A stretch of DNA of 64,000 bases, taken from NCBI GenBank assembly GCA_020465985.1, contig JAANYP010003722.1, positions 161,279 through 225,278 on the forward strand. The letters run 5' to 3'. The position numbers and the translations under genes were made by a program. Numbering within the stretch: the stretch's first letter is position 1; every line of letters starts with the position of its first letter. Below the pieces are notes generated by a model. The model did no database searches, was not told the origin of the DNA, and worked only from the letters and a program-made list of their open reading frames with translations. Shown in pieces: positions 33,695-47,400 of this stretch. Source of the stretch: Centrapalus pauciflorus (lineage: Eukaryota; Streptophyta; Magnoliopsida; Asterales; Asteraceae).

Positions 33695-36400
33695 TTAGCT
33701 ATGTTCGAACAGACTTGGATATGTTGCTTTCATAACATCTCTGGATTCCCAAGACTGATGCGAACCCTTGTGGTGTTTCCACTGGATGAGCACCATCTGT
33801 ATCTCTTTATTACGAAGGTTTTTGGTCTTCGAGTCCAGAATACATTCTGGCTCTTCAACCACTCGAAGCTTCTCATCAATTTGCACATTAACGTGTGGTA
33901 TCTGAACTTCTCTTTCATCAGCTAGACTCTTTCGTAGATGACTAACATGGAATACAGGATGTATTCCAGCTAAGTCAGTTGGTAGTTCAAGACGATAAGA
34001 TTGATTTCCTATCTTTTCAACAATCTTGAACGGGCCGATGAATCTCGGAGCTAGCTTGTTCTTCTTTATGAATCGGACCACATTCTTCATTGGAGATACT
34101 TTCAGCATCACCCAATCGTTAACCGCAAAACTTATTGATCGATGTCGATTGTCGTAATATGACTTCTGCCTGCTTTGAGCTTCAAGAATGTTCCTTCTGA
34201 CAAGTTGAATCTTCTCATGAGTCAACTGTAGAAGGGCAGGACCTGCTAAAGGCGATTCACCTGTTTCGCGCCAACAGGTGGGAGTTCTGCACTTTCGTCC
34301 GCATAAAGCTTTAAAAGGAGCCATCTTGATCGTTGAATGATAACTGTTGTTGTATGAGAATTCAACCAAAGGTAAGTGATCATCCCAGTTACCACCCAGA
34401 TCAAGAATGCAGGCACGGAGCATGTCTTCCAAAGTTAGGATAGTGCGTTCACTTTGGCCATCTGCATTAAGGTGATAAGCTATACTCATTGAGATTCGAG
34501 TACCCATCCCTTCTTGCAGCGCTTTCCAAAATCTCGAAGTGAAACGCCTATCACGATCAGAGACGATAGATTTTGGCACACCGTGACGTGAAATAACCTC
34601 GGTGATATACATCTGTGCCAATCTATCAAGTGAGTATGTCTATTTCATCGGTATGAAATGTGCTGACTTCGTTAATCGATCCACGACTACCCAGATGGAG
34701 TCGTGTTGTCTCTTGGTCTTTGGCAATTTCGTGACAAAGTCCATGGTTATATGCTCCCACTTCCACTCAGGAACTGGCAGTGGTTGCATATCCCCGAAGG
34801 GCTTCTGGTGTTCTGCCTTAACCATTTGACATACTATGCAGCTTTCAACGAATTGACCGATGTCTTTCTTCATTCCTGGCCACCAATAATCAGCTTTCAG
34901 ATCGAAATACATCTTTGAGCTGCCAGGATGAATTGATAACTTGGACTGATGGGCTTCAGATAGAAGAGTGTTGCGAATAGAACCATATTTAGGAATCCAG
35001 ATTCGGTTTCCCTTGAGACATTGAAGTCCCAAGTGATTCATAGACAAAAATTGAAGTTGCCCTTTGAGATCTTCCGAACAAATGTTTTCTTCTTTCAATG
35101 CTTCAGCTTGAGCAAATTTAATGTCTTCGATGAGATCAGAAGAGAATACAGTCAGAGTCAGGGCATAGCAACACTTCTCCGGATAGACTTTTCTACTCAA
35201 TGCATCCGCGACCACATTGGCTTTGCCGGGATGATATAGGATCTCGCAATCATAGTCCTTGATAAGCTCCAAGGACCGACGCTGTTTCATATTCAGATCC
35301 TTTTGAGTAAAGAGATGTTTGAGGCTTTTATGGTCGGTGTAAAGCTGACACCGAGTCCCATAGAGATAATGCCGCCAAAATTTTAATGCAAAGGTAACAG
35401 CAGCCAACTCAAGATCATGAGTTGGTGCACTTTTCTCGTAATCCTTCAATTGCCTTGAAGCGTAGGCAATGACTTTTCCCCTTTGCATGAGGACACAACC
35501 TAAACCTGTACCAGATGCATCGCTATAAACGACGAAGTCATCATTGCCCTCTGGTAAGGCAAGAATTGACCCTTGAATGAGTTTCTGCTTCAAAGTTTCA
35601 AATGCCTCTTGCTGTTTATCTGCCCATACGAAAGGTGTATTCTTTCGTGTTAGCATCGTGAGTGGCACAGCAATTTTCGAGAAGTCCTTAATGAATCGCC
35701 TGTAGTAACCAGCCAATCCAAGGAAACTTCTGATTTCGGAGGCATTGCGAGGCGTTTGCCACTTCTGAACAGCCTCGACTTTGGACGGATCAACGGAGAT
35801 GCCTTCGCCAGATACAACATGGCCAAGGAATTGAATCTATAAAGAAATCAGAGTAGAATTTCAAGTTTTTGTTTGAATCAATTAACGCTTTAAGAAATAG
35901 TTCAAGACAATGTAAGGTTTTTACTTGTCTGAGCCAAAACTCACATTTAGAGAATTTTGCATAGAGTCTTTCTTTTCTCAATAACTCTAGCAGTTGACGT
36001 AAATGAACAATATGATCAGCCTCCGTTTTGGAGTAAATCAGGATATCGTCTATGAACACGATGACTGACTTATCCAGCATTGGTCTGCACACGCGATTCA
36101 TGAGATCCATGAACGCCGCTGGTGCATTCGTTAAACCGAAAGGCATTACGAAAAATTCGTAATGACCATATCTTGTTCGAAAGGCTGTCTTTGGAATATC
36201 CTCATCTTTAACTTTTAACTGATGATACCCAGAACGAAGATCGATTTTTGAGAAGTAGCTGGCTCCTTGTAGCTGATCAAATAGATCATCAATTCTGGGG
36301 AGAGGATACTTATTTTTGATTGTGACTTTGTTCAACTCACGATAGTCGATGCACATTCGGAGAGTTCCGTCTTTCTTTTTAACGAATAAGACAGGTGCAC
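33695..36400 (-). pseudogene. pol: Gy1 Pol: RT, RNase H, integrase (broken)
   Basis: RT: begins mid-domain at APVLFVKKKDG, then MCIDYRELNK, SKIDLRSGYHQ and the catalytic FIDDILIYS. Then GLAGYYRRFI, RNase H (VYSDASGTGLG, YTDHKSLKHLF), HPGKANVVADALSRK, and the integrase zinc-binding and core region (WWPGMKKDI, ITMDFVTKLPKT, DRDRRFTSRFW). Lesions: TAG at 34640-34642 replacing a Glu codon in the integrase core, an 88-bp insertion at 35837-35924, and loss of the N-terminal RT half at the SIRE-2 boundary. Confidence 0.9.
35837..35924 (-). other. 88-bp intron-like insertion in the Gy1 reverse transcriptase
   Basis: Minus strand: after CEFWLRQ comes GTAAAAACC...TTTATAG, then IQFLGHVVS resumes in frame. 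The insert is 88 nt, not a multiple of three, starts GT and ends AG, and removing it restores the conserved FWL..x-QFLGH motif with no residue lost. A spliceosomal intron fits; a chance insertion is not excluded. Confidence 0.7.
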
Positions 36401-37505
36401 TGTTAGGCACAAAAAGGCCTCAGTCAAACCTGTTCTGCATCTGAGCGGGAGATTATTAATCAAACCTGTTGATGCACTTGATGGGTAAAAGTTAAGGCCT
36501 GTTCATGACTTAATAATACCTAAAAAGTGATTTGCAATATCAGTCCAAAGCTGTTCTATATGTTGCATGTGTTGCAACTAAGACAGTTTGTCCAAGCTGT
36601 TCTGTCTGCTGAACATGCTGGACATAAACTGTCTACGCTGCTCTACACTGGTGAGCAGCTTGGGCATCTTACAAGTGTTCTGTTCTTTGTGAACAGGCTA
36701 AACACTTTATGGAATGTGTTTCCAAGTCCTCATGTATTGTTTTTGGCTACAAGATCAGTTTACAAAGTCGAAGACAAAGTGGAAATCAGAACTGCTCAGC
36801 CTGCCCAAGCTGTTCTGTTACATGAAGACAAAAGGTTATTTGAAAAAGGGTGACAGACCTTTTTCTTATATCAAAATAGGCCTTTACAAGGAAGAAAGAC
36901 GCAAAGTTGACATTCCTTATTTGGTTAAAGGCAATGCAACAGTAGATAAAGTGAAAAGACAAAAGTTCTGCACATGTGAAGACAAGTCTGCTTTTCAGAA
37001 AAGTGTAGAAAAGTTATGTTGTCTTTTCAAACAAGACTTCTCCTTTTTCATTCAGTCCAATGAAGAAGTTTCTCTTAGATCCTCTGAGTAAGTATAAAAG
37101 GAAGCTTCTAAGGTCAGAAAGATCAAGCCAAGATAAGCTAAGTGCTGAAACCAAGAGTGATCGTGCAAGTGTGTTTTTCATGCATGCAAGCCTGCCTGTG
37201 TAACACAGTTTCTTTGTGTCTAAGCTGTTCTACATAAGTTGTCCCTCTAAGTCTTGTAAACACAGTGAGTGCTTCTTAGTGAGTGTATTCATTGTAATCT
37301 AGTTTGAGTCTGTCTTAGACTAGAGAACATACTGTTGTATCTGTCATCTCAGCTTGAACCATTCCGCATTCAAGCTTGTTTGTAATTAACAATTTGTTGA
37401 TAATACATACAAACATTGAGAAAATAGTGTGTAGTTTTTAATTGCTGTATTCACCCCCCCTCTACAGCTTAAAGCTATATACTTTGGGAACCTCTCGGGA
37501 CCTAA
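36401..37505 (+). repeat. SIRE-2 5' LTR
   Basis: It starts TGTTAGGCAC and ends GGGACCTAA just before the primer site. TATA box TATAAAAG is at 37093-37100. It aligns with 48926-50045. Confidence 0.95.
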
Positions 37506-37508
37506 CCC

Positions 37509-37521
37509 TGGTATCAGAGCA
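37509..37521 (+). other. Primer binding site of SIRE-2
   Basis: TGGTATCAGAGCA, initiator methionine tRNA type, as in SIRE-1. Confidence 0.93.
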
Positions 37522-37567
37522 GTTTAGAGTGTGTGTCATTCTAGATCTCTCATTCTCCCAAGTTTCC

Positions 37568-40316
37568 ATGGACAACAGTACTGCAAATTCCTCATACTAT
37601 GACAATGGCTCAATGGGCAAACCTCCAAAGTTCAATCATCAGAACTTTTCTGGTTGGAAGTGCAGAATGATGCTCTACCTAGAGAATCTGGATGTACAAC
37701 TACCAGAAATTGTAATGGAGGGTCCTTATGTGCCAACTGCTGTTACAACAATAACTCCTGCTGTTGAAGGAGCAGCTCCTGAGATCAGAACATTTGAGAA
37801 AGCAAAAGCTCAATGGTCTGATGAAGACAAAAGATTGGTGGCTCTTGATGCAAAGGCCAGAAACAATCTGGTCATCTCTTTACCTGATGATGTGTTCAAA
37901 CAGGTTGAGAAGATGAAGACTGCCAAGGAGATGTGGGATACTTTGTGTACCATCTATGATGGACCCACAATCACACTGGATAAAAGGATTAGCAATCTTG
38001 TTAGACAGTATGAACTCTTCTTTGCAAAACCAAAGGAGACTCTCACAGAAACATACACCAGGTTTACTGCTCTTGTGAATGATCTCAAAGCTGTTGGGAT
38101 CACTAAGGACAGCCTTACTCTGGTGAACAAGTTTTTGGACATCCTCCCTGAAGAATTGAATTACTTTTCAACAATTTTAAGAAATTCAGGTACAATCAGA
38201 AGTATGAATCTTGTCAACTTGTATGGATCTTTACTAAATGATGAACACTCAAGGCAACAGAAGAGAAATGCCTTGGAGATGTCTAAAAGAGGTGCAGCTT
38301 TTGTGGCTAATGTGAGACAGCCTGTAAGTCAAGTGAGTGATGTGTTCACTCAACCTGATCAACAGGATAATGATAAGGAGGAGGTGTCAGATGAGGAAGA
38401 TAATGCAGATCTTGCTGAACAGGATGATGAGCAAATGATAGCTATGCTCGTCAAAAGATTCAACAAGAAAAGGTTTGGAAGAAACATGCTGCAAGGAAGT
38501 TCAGGTGCTAGCAAAAAGAAGGCATTTGATAAATCCAAGGCTGAGTGCTTCAAATGTGGCAAAACTGGCCATATAGCTGCTGACTGTGTGTCAAAAGCTG
38601 TTGGTCAGTCATCTAAACCATACAAGACAAACAAGGATGATGGTTATAGGGTTAAGTACCTTATGGCTATGGATAAGCTGAGGAAGTTGGAAAACTCAGT
38701 GGGTTCCAACCGCCAAAAGGGACTCATGGCAGAGACTTGTGACTGGGAGGAATCTGATTCATCATCTGATGAAGAAGACAATCAATGTCTGATGGCCAAC
38801 ACTGATGTCCCATCAACAAGCAGTTTCAAACAGGATCTGGCTGAAGCTGAAGCTTTCAGCAGCTTGGAGAACTGGAATCCTACAATGATGTATAAGGTAC
38901 AAAATTTTATGGCTTACAGTTCTGAAGAAAAAGTTAAAATGTTTGAATATATGCTAGTTGATTTGAAAGCTGCTGTTGAAAAGCATGATGCTTTATTATC
39001 TGAAATCTCTAAGCTTAAAACTGATCGTAAAGCAAAATCCAGTAAACTGAACAGTTTCCATAAGTTGGAAACTAAGCTTGATGAATTAAAACATATCAAC
39101 TCTATTTTACTGGAAGAAAAGAGAGAAACAGATATAAAGCATGCTAAGCTTCAAAAGATAGTTGACTCTTGGTGCCAATCTGCACAAAAAGTCAGCCATT
39201 GTATAAGTCAACAGATCCCTGCACAAATTCAAGCCTATCTTGGAGGGGATCTTGACACATCAGCTTCCATTGTTGAGATTAATAATCTGAAAGAAGATTT
39301 ATCCACTCTTGGTGAGCTTCCAAACACTTTTATTCAAAAAGTGAATGGTAAACTAATCTCAACAAACAGGTTTGTCAGGCCTCAAAATACTGACAGCTCG
39401 TGTGAACCTAGCTCAAAAGTTGGTGTTGAAATATGTTCTCCATCAATCCAGCCTGCTAAGTGCTCTGCTGATTCACACAAGCAAAAGAAAGGAAAACATG
39501 TCCAAACTACAGCTGTGGATACTAAACTTGTTGACAAAACTGGTTCTGGGTCCAAAGCTGATGGTAAAAAGCATATTAATCATTTTGATGCTAAACATTT
39601 TGAAAATAAGTTTTCAAAAGTTAAGCAGCCTGCTTTCAACAAGGGTAAGTCTCATGTTGAAAGCAAACCTGCTGTGATTTCTAATAAGTTTACTAATCAT
39701 AGTGGTAAACTGGTTTTACATGAAAATAAGTTTTTCAAAACCAGAAACAATGATTATGTTGATAGGCAGCATAAATAACATCTCAGTAGGGGCAAAGGCA
39801 AAGCCATTGCTCAGCCTGAAACATGGGAATAAGTTCCCCAAACCTGTGGAAGTTCAAAAGCCAATTAAGCTTCCTGTCTTTGACATTTGTCCTCCTAAAA
39901 AGAGGAAAGAAGAGACAAACAAAGCTGCGGCTATTGAACCCTCCACTCAAGCTGTTGATTCATCAAATAGTAATAAATTTGCTAAACCTGCTAAAAGAAT
40001 CAACAAAAATAACTCACAATGTGTTTCTGAAAGTTCTTCTTCCAAAAATCCTAAAAAGAGAAAATGTTATAAATGTGGAAAGAAGACACATCTGGCCAAG
40101 GACTGTCCTGAATCTGAGGACATGAGGCATGTTGACTCTGATTGTTTTCTCACAGCTGTTACAGGCAGTGTTGGAAACATCTCAGTCAATGAAAGTGGTA
40201 TCCAAGCTGATACCATTCAAATAGGGAATATTAGTGTGGATATTATAAGTCCATCAACACATGTTGATGAAGTAGGAGAACTCATCTCTGTGATGAGTTC
40301 CCCTAAAAATGACTAA
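37568..40316 (+). pseudogene. gag: SIRE-2 Gag (nearly intact)
   Basis: The frame starts MDNSTANSSYYDNGS and is open to 39778. It covers the UBN2-type core, an Asp/Glu-rich segment (DEEDNADLAEQDDEQ), the first CCHC knuckle (CFKCGKTGHIAADC), DSSSDEEDN and the coiled-coil half. Two nearby lesions break it: TAA at 39776-39778 where SIRE-1 reads through, and a 2-nt loss near 39820. The frame then resumes to a second knuckle (CYKCGKKTHLAKDC) and the stop at 40314-40316. An upstream ATG at 37442 lies in the LTR and is not used here, because the conserved Met follows the primer site. Confidence 0.93.
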
Positions 40317-43300
40317 CATTTCTCTTATCACTCTGCAGGAAAAACAACCTTCCCAGGTTTGGTACTTGGACAGTGGCTGCTCAGGGCACATGACAGGTTG
40401 TAAAGAATTGCTGAGTGATCTCAGGCCTGAGAAAGGGCCAAAAGTCACATTTGGTGACAATGTACAGGGATCCACTGAGGGATATGAAACTCTTAAAGCT
40501 GGTGCTGCAGTGTTCAAAAGAGTAGCCTATGTGGTTGGGCTAAAACATAACCTTCTTAGCATAAGCCAACTATGTGATGCTGGCTACAAGGTTAACTTTG
40601 ATGAGCACCTGGGTTACATATTGGATCCCCAATGCAAAGTTGTGCTATGTGCTCAACGAAAGAAAGGTGTATATGTTGTGGACATGCAATCTGCTGATCC
40701 CACAACTGAAATCTGCTTTCTCACAAGAACAAATGCAGACTTAAACTGGTTATGGCACAAAAGGCTGTCACATCTGAACTTCAAGAACATCAATAAACTC
40801 TGTAAGAAAGAGTTGGTGACAGGTTTGCCTTCTATGACCTTTGTTAAAGATAAACTCTGCACAGCTTGTGAGAAAGGCAAGCAGAGGAAAACATCTTTTA
40901 AATCCAAACATAATTTCTCTATTGATACTCCACTCTTCTTAATCCACATGGACTTGTTTGGACCTGTAAATGTCCCAAGTCTAGGAGGAAGAAGATACAC
41001 TCTAGTAATGGTTGATGAGTTCTCCAGGTACACATGGGTGATCTTTCTGAAGAACAAAGGAGAAGCTGCTAGAGAAATTATTGGATTTGTGAAAAAGATG
41101 GAGATGCTGAACTCTGCTCAAGTGAAGCAGCTCAGAAGTGATCAGGGTACTGAATTCAGAAACAGTACCCTTGAGGACTTCTGTGAAGAGAAAGGAATCA
41201 CTCAAAACTTTTCAGCTGTAAGAACTCCACAACAAAATGGAGTTGCTGAAAGGAGAAACCGAACCCTCATTGAAGCTGCTAGAACCATGCTGTGTGCATT
41301 AGGTCTACCTTCATCATTCTGGGCTGAAGCTGTCAACACTGCCTGCTTCACCCAAAACAGATCCTTAGTGGTGAAAAGGTTCAACAAGACTCCCTATGAG
41401 CTGCTCAAAGGGAGAAAGCCAAATGTCGGTTACTTCCATGTGTTTGGCTGTCCCTGTTTCATTCTAAATCAAAGGGACCAACTGGCAAAGTTTGAACCAA
41501 AAGCTGATGAAGGTGTGTTTGTTGGCTACTCTGCTATCTCCAAAGCCTACAGAGTGTACAACAACAAAAGAAAGGTGATAGATGAATCTATCAATGTCAC
41601 CTTTGAAGAGTCCAAGAATGCCTTCAACCAAAGTTTGTTCCTGAATCAGTTTGACGAGAACTTAACTTTGATGATGATGCATTGCAAACAGTGAAGGAGA
41701 GAACTCAAAAAAAGCTTCCACTACACCCAGTGTGGAACTCTGTTAATTCATGATGGGCATGATGATATTATGTCAAATACACCCTTGTGAAGAGGTACTG
41801 ACTTAATTTCAAATGCATCCTGAACCTATTCCAATGCTGATTTTTCCCATTCTACTACTGATATGTTCACAGTGGTCAGACATATTCCGAAGTGACAGGC
41901 TCAAGACAACAGTGTGTCTTAATCTTGAGAATGTTCAACAGGACGCTGAGGATGGTTAACACTCAGGTGGTAATCATCATTGAAAAAATGATAAAAGTGG
42001 ATCAGGGGGTGTCACCCTACTAATGATCAAAATAATTGGTGACATCAACAAAAGGGATACAAACACGGTGGGACCGCTTAGGGAACTTTTGTATGTTTCT
42101 CTAGCTTTGTTTCACTAATGGAAGCCAAAGCGGTTGATGCTGGAAAGAACTAAAAGATGCTAATTGGATCACTGCCATGCAAGAAGAGACAATCAGTTGA
42201 TGAGAAGGAAACAAGCTTATGGAAGTCAGGTTCCCTGCTCTAAGGTAAACAACTTAGATAATTGGCACAAAATGGGTTTTAGGAAAACGAGGCAGAGCAC
42301 TAGGTCATGTCATTTGAAATCATAAGAAGACTGGTTGCCTCAGGGTACAGACAGGAGGAGGAATTAGGATGCTTATGATTGAAAACATTTTGCTGTGTGG
42401 CCAGGTAGAACGCAATTCGTTGTATTAGCCTACTGCTCTAAGAGCATTCAGGGTTATTCAATGGATGTAGAGTTGTGCATTTTTTGGAAAGCTGCAGAAG
42501 AGTCTATGTCGCAAGCCCTCCAGGTTTTGAAAATGAAACACACCAGTGATTGTCTATAGTTGGGACAAAGCTTCTCTATGCGTCTAAAAACAAGCCCTAG
42601 AAGCCTGGTATGACACTCTTACTGAATTCCTTATGAGCAATGGGTCATCTCCAGAGGTAAAGTGGAATCCACATGTATTCTAACGAAGACGGTGCAAGTC
42701 TGACTTATGCTGTTCAAATTATGTGGATGACTACTAATATTTGGTTCTACTACTGAGCAGTATTGCAAGAATGTTTCTCATTACTCATGAAATCAACGCT
42801 ATGAAAGCGTTTATGATGGAGATACTTACTTTCTTTTTAGACTACAGTGGTTTAAAACTAAAACTCAAACTGGAATTTTTATAAATCAAGACGAAAGTCC
42901 ACTTTTTAGCTATTGCAAAACTTCCAAATTATTGAATCAAATTTCTCTATTAAACCCCCAATGCTACCCCCATGTAAAATTGGTCTGATTGCCAGTGGTC
43001 CACCAAAGCTGTTTCCAGTAAAAGGCTTTACAGAGGATGATTGGGAGCTTGCTACTACTTACGCTAGTAAGACCTGATATTATGTTTGCCACCTGTTTGA
43101 TGTGCAGTTTCCAAGCTGATTCCAAAGGAAACTCTCATTAGCTGCTGTTAACAAAGAATCTTCGATATCTGATAGGGGACCCAGCGTTGGTTGTCTTTGG
43201 TATCACAGAAGCACTCAGCTTCTTGAACTACACATGAGTTTATTCAGATTCTTGATTTTGCCAGCTGCAGGCTAGATAGGAACACACCAAATTAGGTCGT

Positions 43301-43710
43301 GATGCCAACTCCTTGGGGTTTAAGTTGATAATTTGGTGCAGCAAAAGCAGAACTATGTTTTCACTTCTATGTGAAAAGCTGAGTAGTACATTGCTGCTGG
43401 AAGCTGCTGTGGGCAGATTCTGTGGATGCAGCATCAGCTTGAATACTATGGGCTTGTGTATAGGAAAACTCCTATTCTGTGTGATAACACAAGTGCCATA
43501 GCCATCTCCAACAATCCAGTATTTCACTCAAGAACAAAGCATATTGAAGTCAGACATCACTTCATCAGGGATCACATTCAGAAAGGTAATGTGGAGGTAA
43601 GTTTTATTTCCACAAATGAACAGCTTGCAGACATTTTCACCAAACCTCTGGATGAAACACGGTTTAATTACCTTGTCAGCAAGGTGGGCATGTTAAATAA
43701 GAGTGACTAA
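40309..43710 (+). pseudogene. pol: SIRE-2 Pol polyprotein (RT part scrambled by indels)
   Basis: The protease (WYLDSGCSGHMTG) and integrase (WHKRLSHLNF, HMDLFGPV, LRSDQGTEF, NGVAERRNRT) are open from 40309 to about 41640 and better preserved than in SIRE-1. From about 41625 to 43400 the match to SIRE-1 continues but is riddled with 1-3-nt indels, so RT and most of RNase H cannot be read. From 43426 the last 94 residues are open again (DNTSAIAISNNP, QLADIFTKPL). The stop is at 43708-43710. The start overlaps the gag stop by 8 nt, as in SIRE-1. Confidence 0.93.
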
Positions 43711-44413
43711 GTGTTCTCTCAGGTCTATGAAGTTATATGTCTCACACTGCTCAAGTCTCTCAGAACAGCTTAGACAGAACAGGCTATGCATGTTCTATAC
43801 TTAGCCATTTTTCCGAAAAACTTGAACAGCTTGAGCACAGAACAGGCTGAACAACAACAGGTTGTTAGTCCAGCCTGCTCTGATGGTCCAATCCTCAACC
43901 TGTTCATTCCTTCACACTGTCTTACAAGCCTTTGTCTTGTAACCTGTTCGAATATTGAACACAACCTGTTCTCACAACAGAGAACAGGCTGAAGGCACAG
44001 TTTGAAGGGAGAACAGCTTGAAGAATGAATAACTTGTGTTGACTCTGCTCATCACAGGGTTGACCAACAGCTTAGACCAAAAATTTTAATTACCTTTCTT
44101 CACGATTAAGTTACTTAATTAATGTTTTATTTAACTTAATTACTGCGGATAATGTGGATTACGTGTGTAAGTGATTAAAAAGAAATCAAGTGGTCTGACA
44201 AACGGTCTGACATGGACAACCGTTCCGTTTTCCGTTAACGACTTTTTCAAATCAAACCGCCTAAAATCTTCTCTCTCATACACACTCACATTCAAATCCT
44301 ATAAATACCTAAATACAGTTTCATCTTCGTCTTCCTCATCATTTCCAGAATTCCTCAAGAACCCTAAAAATCGACTAAGTGTCTTTTGCTTCTTCAACCT
44401 CAAAAATTCCCAA
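43711..44413 (+). promoter_or_regulatory. Pol-to-ORF3 spacer with internal TATA promoter, SIRE-2
   Basis: It matches the SIRE-1 spacer: GAACAGCTT/GAACAGGCT words first, then ACGTGTG, AACCGTT and CCGTTAACG, and TATAAATA at 44300-44307. A ~100-nt pyrimidine-rich leader follows, then the ATG at 44414. TATA-to-ATG distance is 114 nt here and 112 nt in SIRE-1 by first base. Confidence 0.6.
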
Positions 44414-47400
44414 ATGGCTCACAGACCTAATCCCTTTCTTCCAGTGTTCGTTGGTGATGATGTTGTCAAACACTCATCAGTCACCACATTGCTGACCATC
44501 AAACCCACTAACTACATTGCCAACCTCACAATCCCCAAAAACTATGTGGGGAAGGGCTATGACCAAATGATGGAGTTTCTAAAAGTTCATCCGTTGAACT
44601 ACGCCATGACTGCAACTCCTGGTGTCCTGTACCAGGAGATGGTGTATGAATTCTGGTACACATGCTCCAACAATCCCAACACTAAGGTCATCAAAGGAAC
44701 TATTCTTAATGGAACTCAATCCATTGAGATAACAGTTGATCTTCTGAGGGAAGTTCTTCATCTACCTGTTGCTGAGTCATATGATCTGCCCCAGCCTGAG
44801 AACGAGCAAATGGGAAATCTGCTACGCTTCTGTGGTGTAGCAGAACCCAAAATTGGAGCAACATTGTACAGGAAGGATTTGTCTCCTACCTACAGCTTCT
44901 TATTCGCCTCTGTGGTGATGTGTTTCAGCAGCAAAGTTGGTTCCTTTGACCAACTCAGTAGAGATGAAGTTCCAATAGTCCTACAGCTAGTGGATGGGAC
45001 TACTCTTGACATGGCTAAGTGGATCTTTTTGAACCTGAGAAACCTGGTGCAGCAAGAGCCAAGACCAGCTGCTGTCCGTTATCCCAGGTTTCTAAGTCTT
45101 ATTTTCAGCCATGTTTGTGGTGAGCAACTATACAACTCTCAGCCCTTACTTAAGTCTGCTGCATTCCCTGTCATAGGGAATATAATTTTTCATACTCCTG
45201 TACTTCAAAATGAGCCTCCTCTATCCACACCAATGAGGAGGCTGTTAGGTTTGGTGGAAGGACCCTCTCCTGTGAGGGTGGATCCAGAAGCTGCTGCTCC
45301 CGCCAGAAAATCCAAAGCCAGGTCCAAACTTGTCAAGAGGACCCTGGCAACTGATGCTGGGCCTGTGAAAAAGAAGGCCAAAACAGCTCAGACTAAGTCT
45401 GCTCCCTTAGCCTCTGTGGCTGAGGGAGAGCAGACTCCTCACCCTGGTTCATTTGTTGAGCCTAAAGCCTTTGTGGCTGGTGCCTCTGTGGCACAAGAGA
45501 CTATGGAACAGGCCAGCCCCACTGTTCCTGACCCAGTCTCACACCCTGTCCAAACAGATCCTCTCCCCTCTCCACAATCACCCACATCATCCATTCATTA
45601 CCAACGCAAATCCCTCGCCAAAAAGAAACCAACCCACAAAACCACCTCCTCTGTTCCCTCTCAACAGGGTTCAGTTGAAAAAGAAGCAACCCCAGCTGCC
45701 TCTCCTATTTTGGGAGAAGGTTCAGCTCATTTGGAGCATGCTTCACTCCAATCTGAGTCAACCCAGAGTCAGCCTAGACCCTCTGGTTCCTCCCAACAGG
45801 AACCAGTTGTTACAAATGAGATACCCACATCAACATCCAGCCTCCCAACAGGCTGAGGATATTGAAAGACAGGACCTCTCCACTCCATACTGTGTCCACA
45901 CTGTCCCCCACTAAAATCTCCTTCACACCCTGAGTCTGCACGAGGTGCCCACCGCTGCTGATATAGACCAATCAGCAGCTCACCTCAAAAACTTGCTGCT
46001 CCCCCAATGATACAGCTGTTCTACACCAAACAGCGCTGAGTGACCAAACACCCAAAGCTTGATGAACTCAGGGATCACACCATCCCTCTGGTGAGGCTGC
46101 TCCCTCCATGCAAATTCCATCAGCAGGTTTCACCACTGCTGATGTTGAAATGCATATCCCATCTCCCAATGATGAGGTGCCTTTAGACCAAGGCACTGCA
46201 GAAGGAACCACCACTGGTCTTCATGAGGGTGTTGCAACACAAGCAGCATCTGAAAGGCCCCAAACATCATCCCCTTCTCCTGGTGATGCAGCTACAGCCG
46301 CTGCTGAAGGACCCTTTGATCCCTCCAAACTGGGCCATCTTACTTTTGCCTAGGCTATGGAGCTTCTGTCTAAAGTCCCTCTTCCCTCTCCATCACATCC
46401 TCAAACACCAGCCTCATCATCATCTTCTCCATCTACCCACTCAAAACAGTCTACCCATACACCTCCATCTCCCAAAGACTTGCCTTTGAAGGATCAGCTT
46501 TCTTTGCTGACCAACAAAGTTGGTTCTTTGGAAAACACCATGAACTCTCTACCCTCCATCATATCAGACTCTGTGTCTGCACAACTTCAGGGGTTCTTTG
46601 ATTCGTTCAAGGCCTCTTTCCCTACCACTCCACAGCCTGACCCCTCTCCACAGCTGTCAGCACTCACTGCTCAGCTGCAAACTGTGTCCACCTCCCTCTC
46701 CTCTATTCTTTCCATGCAGCAGGACTCTGTGTCCTCAATGACAGCTATTTCCCAACAGCTGTCATCACTTCTCACTTCTTGCAACTCTACTCTTCCAGCC
46801 ACTCTGGCTAGCTTGCAAACTCTAATTGGCTCCCTTTCTAACTCTGTGTCATCAGATCTTGCTGATGTGCAAGATTCTCTAGAACTTCATCTTGCACAGC
46901 TGCAATCTCTGCTGTTCACAGCGTCTGACAGGGAGAATATTGTTAAGCTTACATCCCTTGCTGATTCCCACTCCTCTTCTCTTCAGACCTGTCTTTCCCA
47001 GCTTACAGAGGTGAAGGATAACTTGGCTTACTTAGTGACTAGCCTTGTTGTACCTAAACCTTCTACTAAACCTGCTGGCAAGCCTGCTGACTTTGTGTCT
47101 TCAGGCAGACCAGGTGTTGAAGTCGCTGCTTCATCTCCTTCAAAGGGGGAGAAGTCATCTGCCTCGAAGACTAAGTCTAAGGGGAAGAAAACTTCTTCTC
47201 CTAAGGAGATACCAGTGTCTGCAACTCACACTGGTCAGCCAGCAGATGTCTTTGAAACAGGTACAGCTGAAGGTGCCTCTCAAGCTGCTATGCGTACTCA
47301 GGCTGTCTCTCCAAACCCTGCTCAGTCTAAGGGGGAGGAAGCCATTCCTGAGGACAGGCCTAGCAGTAAAAGGAGGCACTTAATTCTAACTGAAGAAGAA

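Larger units (their letters stand above)
31211..36400 (-). mobile_element. Gy1: 3' part of a Ty3/gypsy chromovirus-like element
   Basis: Minus strand: RT (truncated at its N side by SIRE-2), RNase H, integrase with a chromodomain-like C-terminus, then a 3' LTR. RT before integrase makes it gypsy. The C-terminal HVSHLRKSL and VLIQWKHH..SHQSWE pattern suggests a Tekay/Del-like chromovirus. Gag, protease and the 5' LTR are not found on the far side of SIRE-2. Confidence 0.85.
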
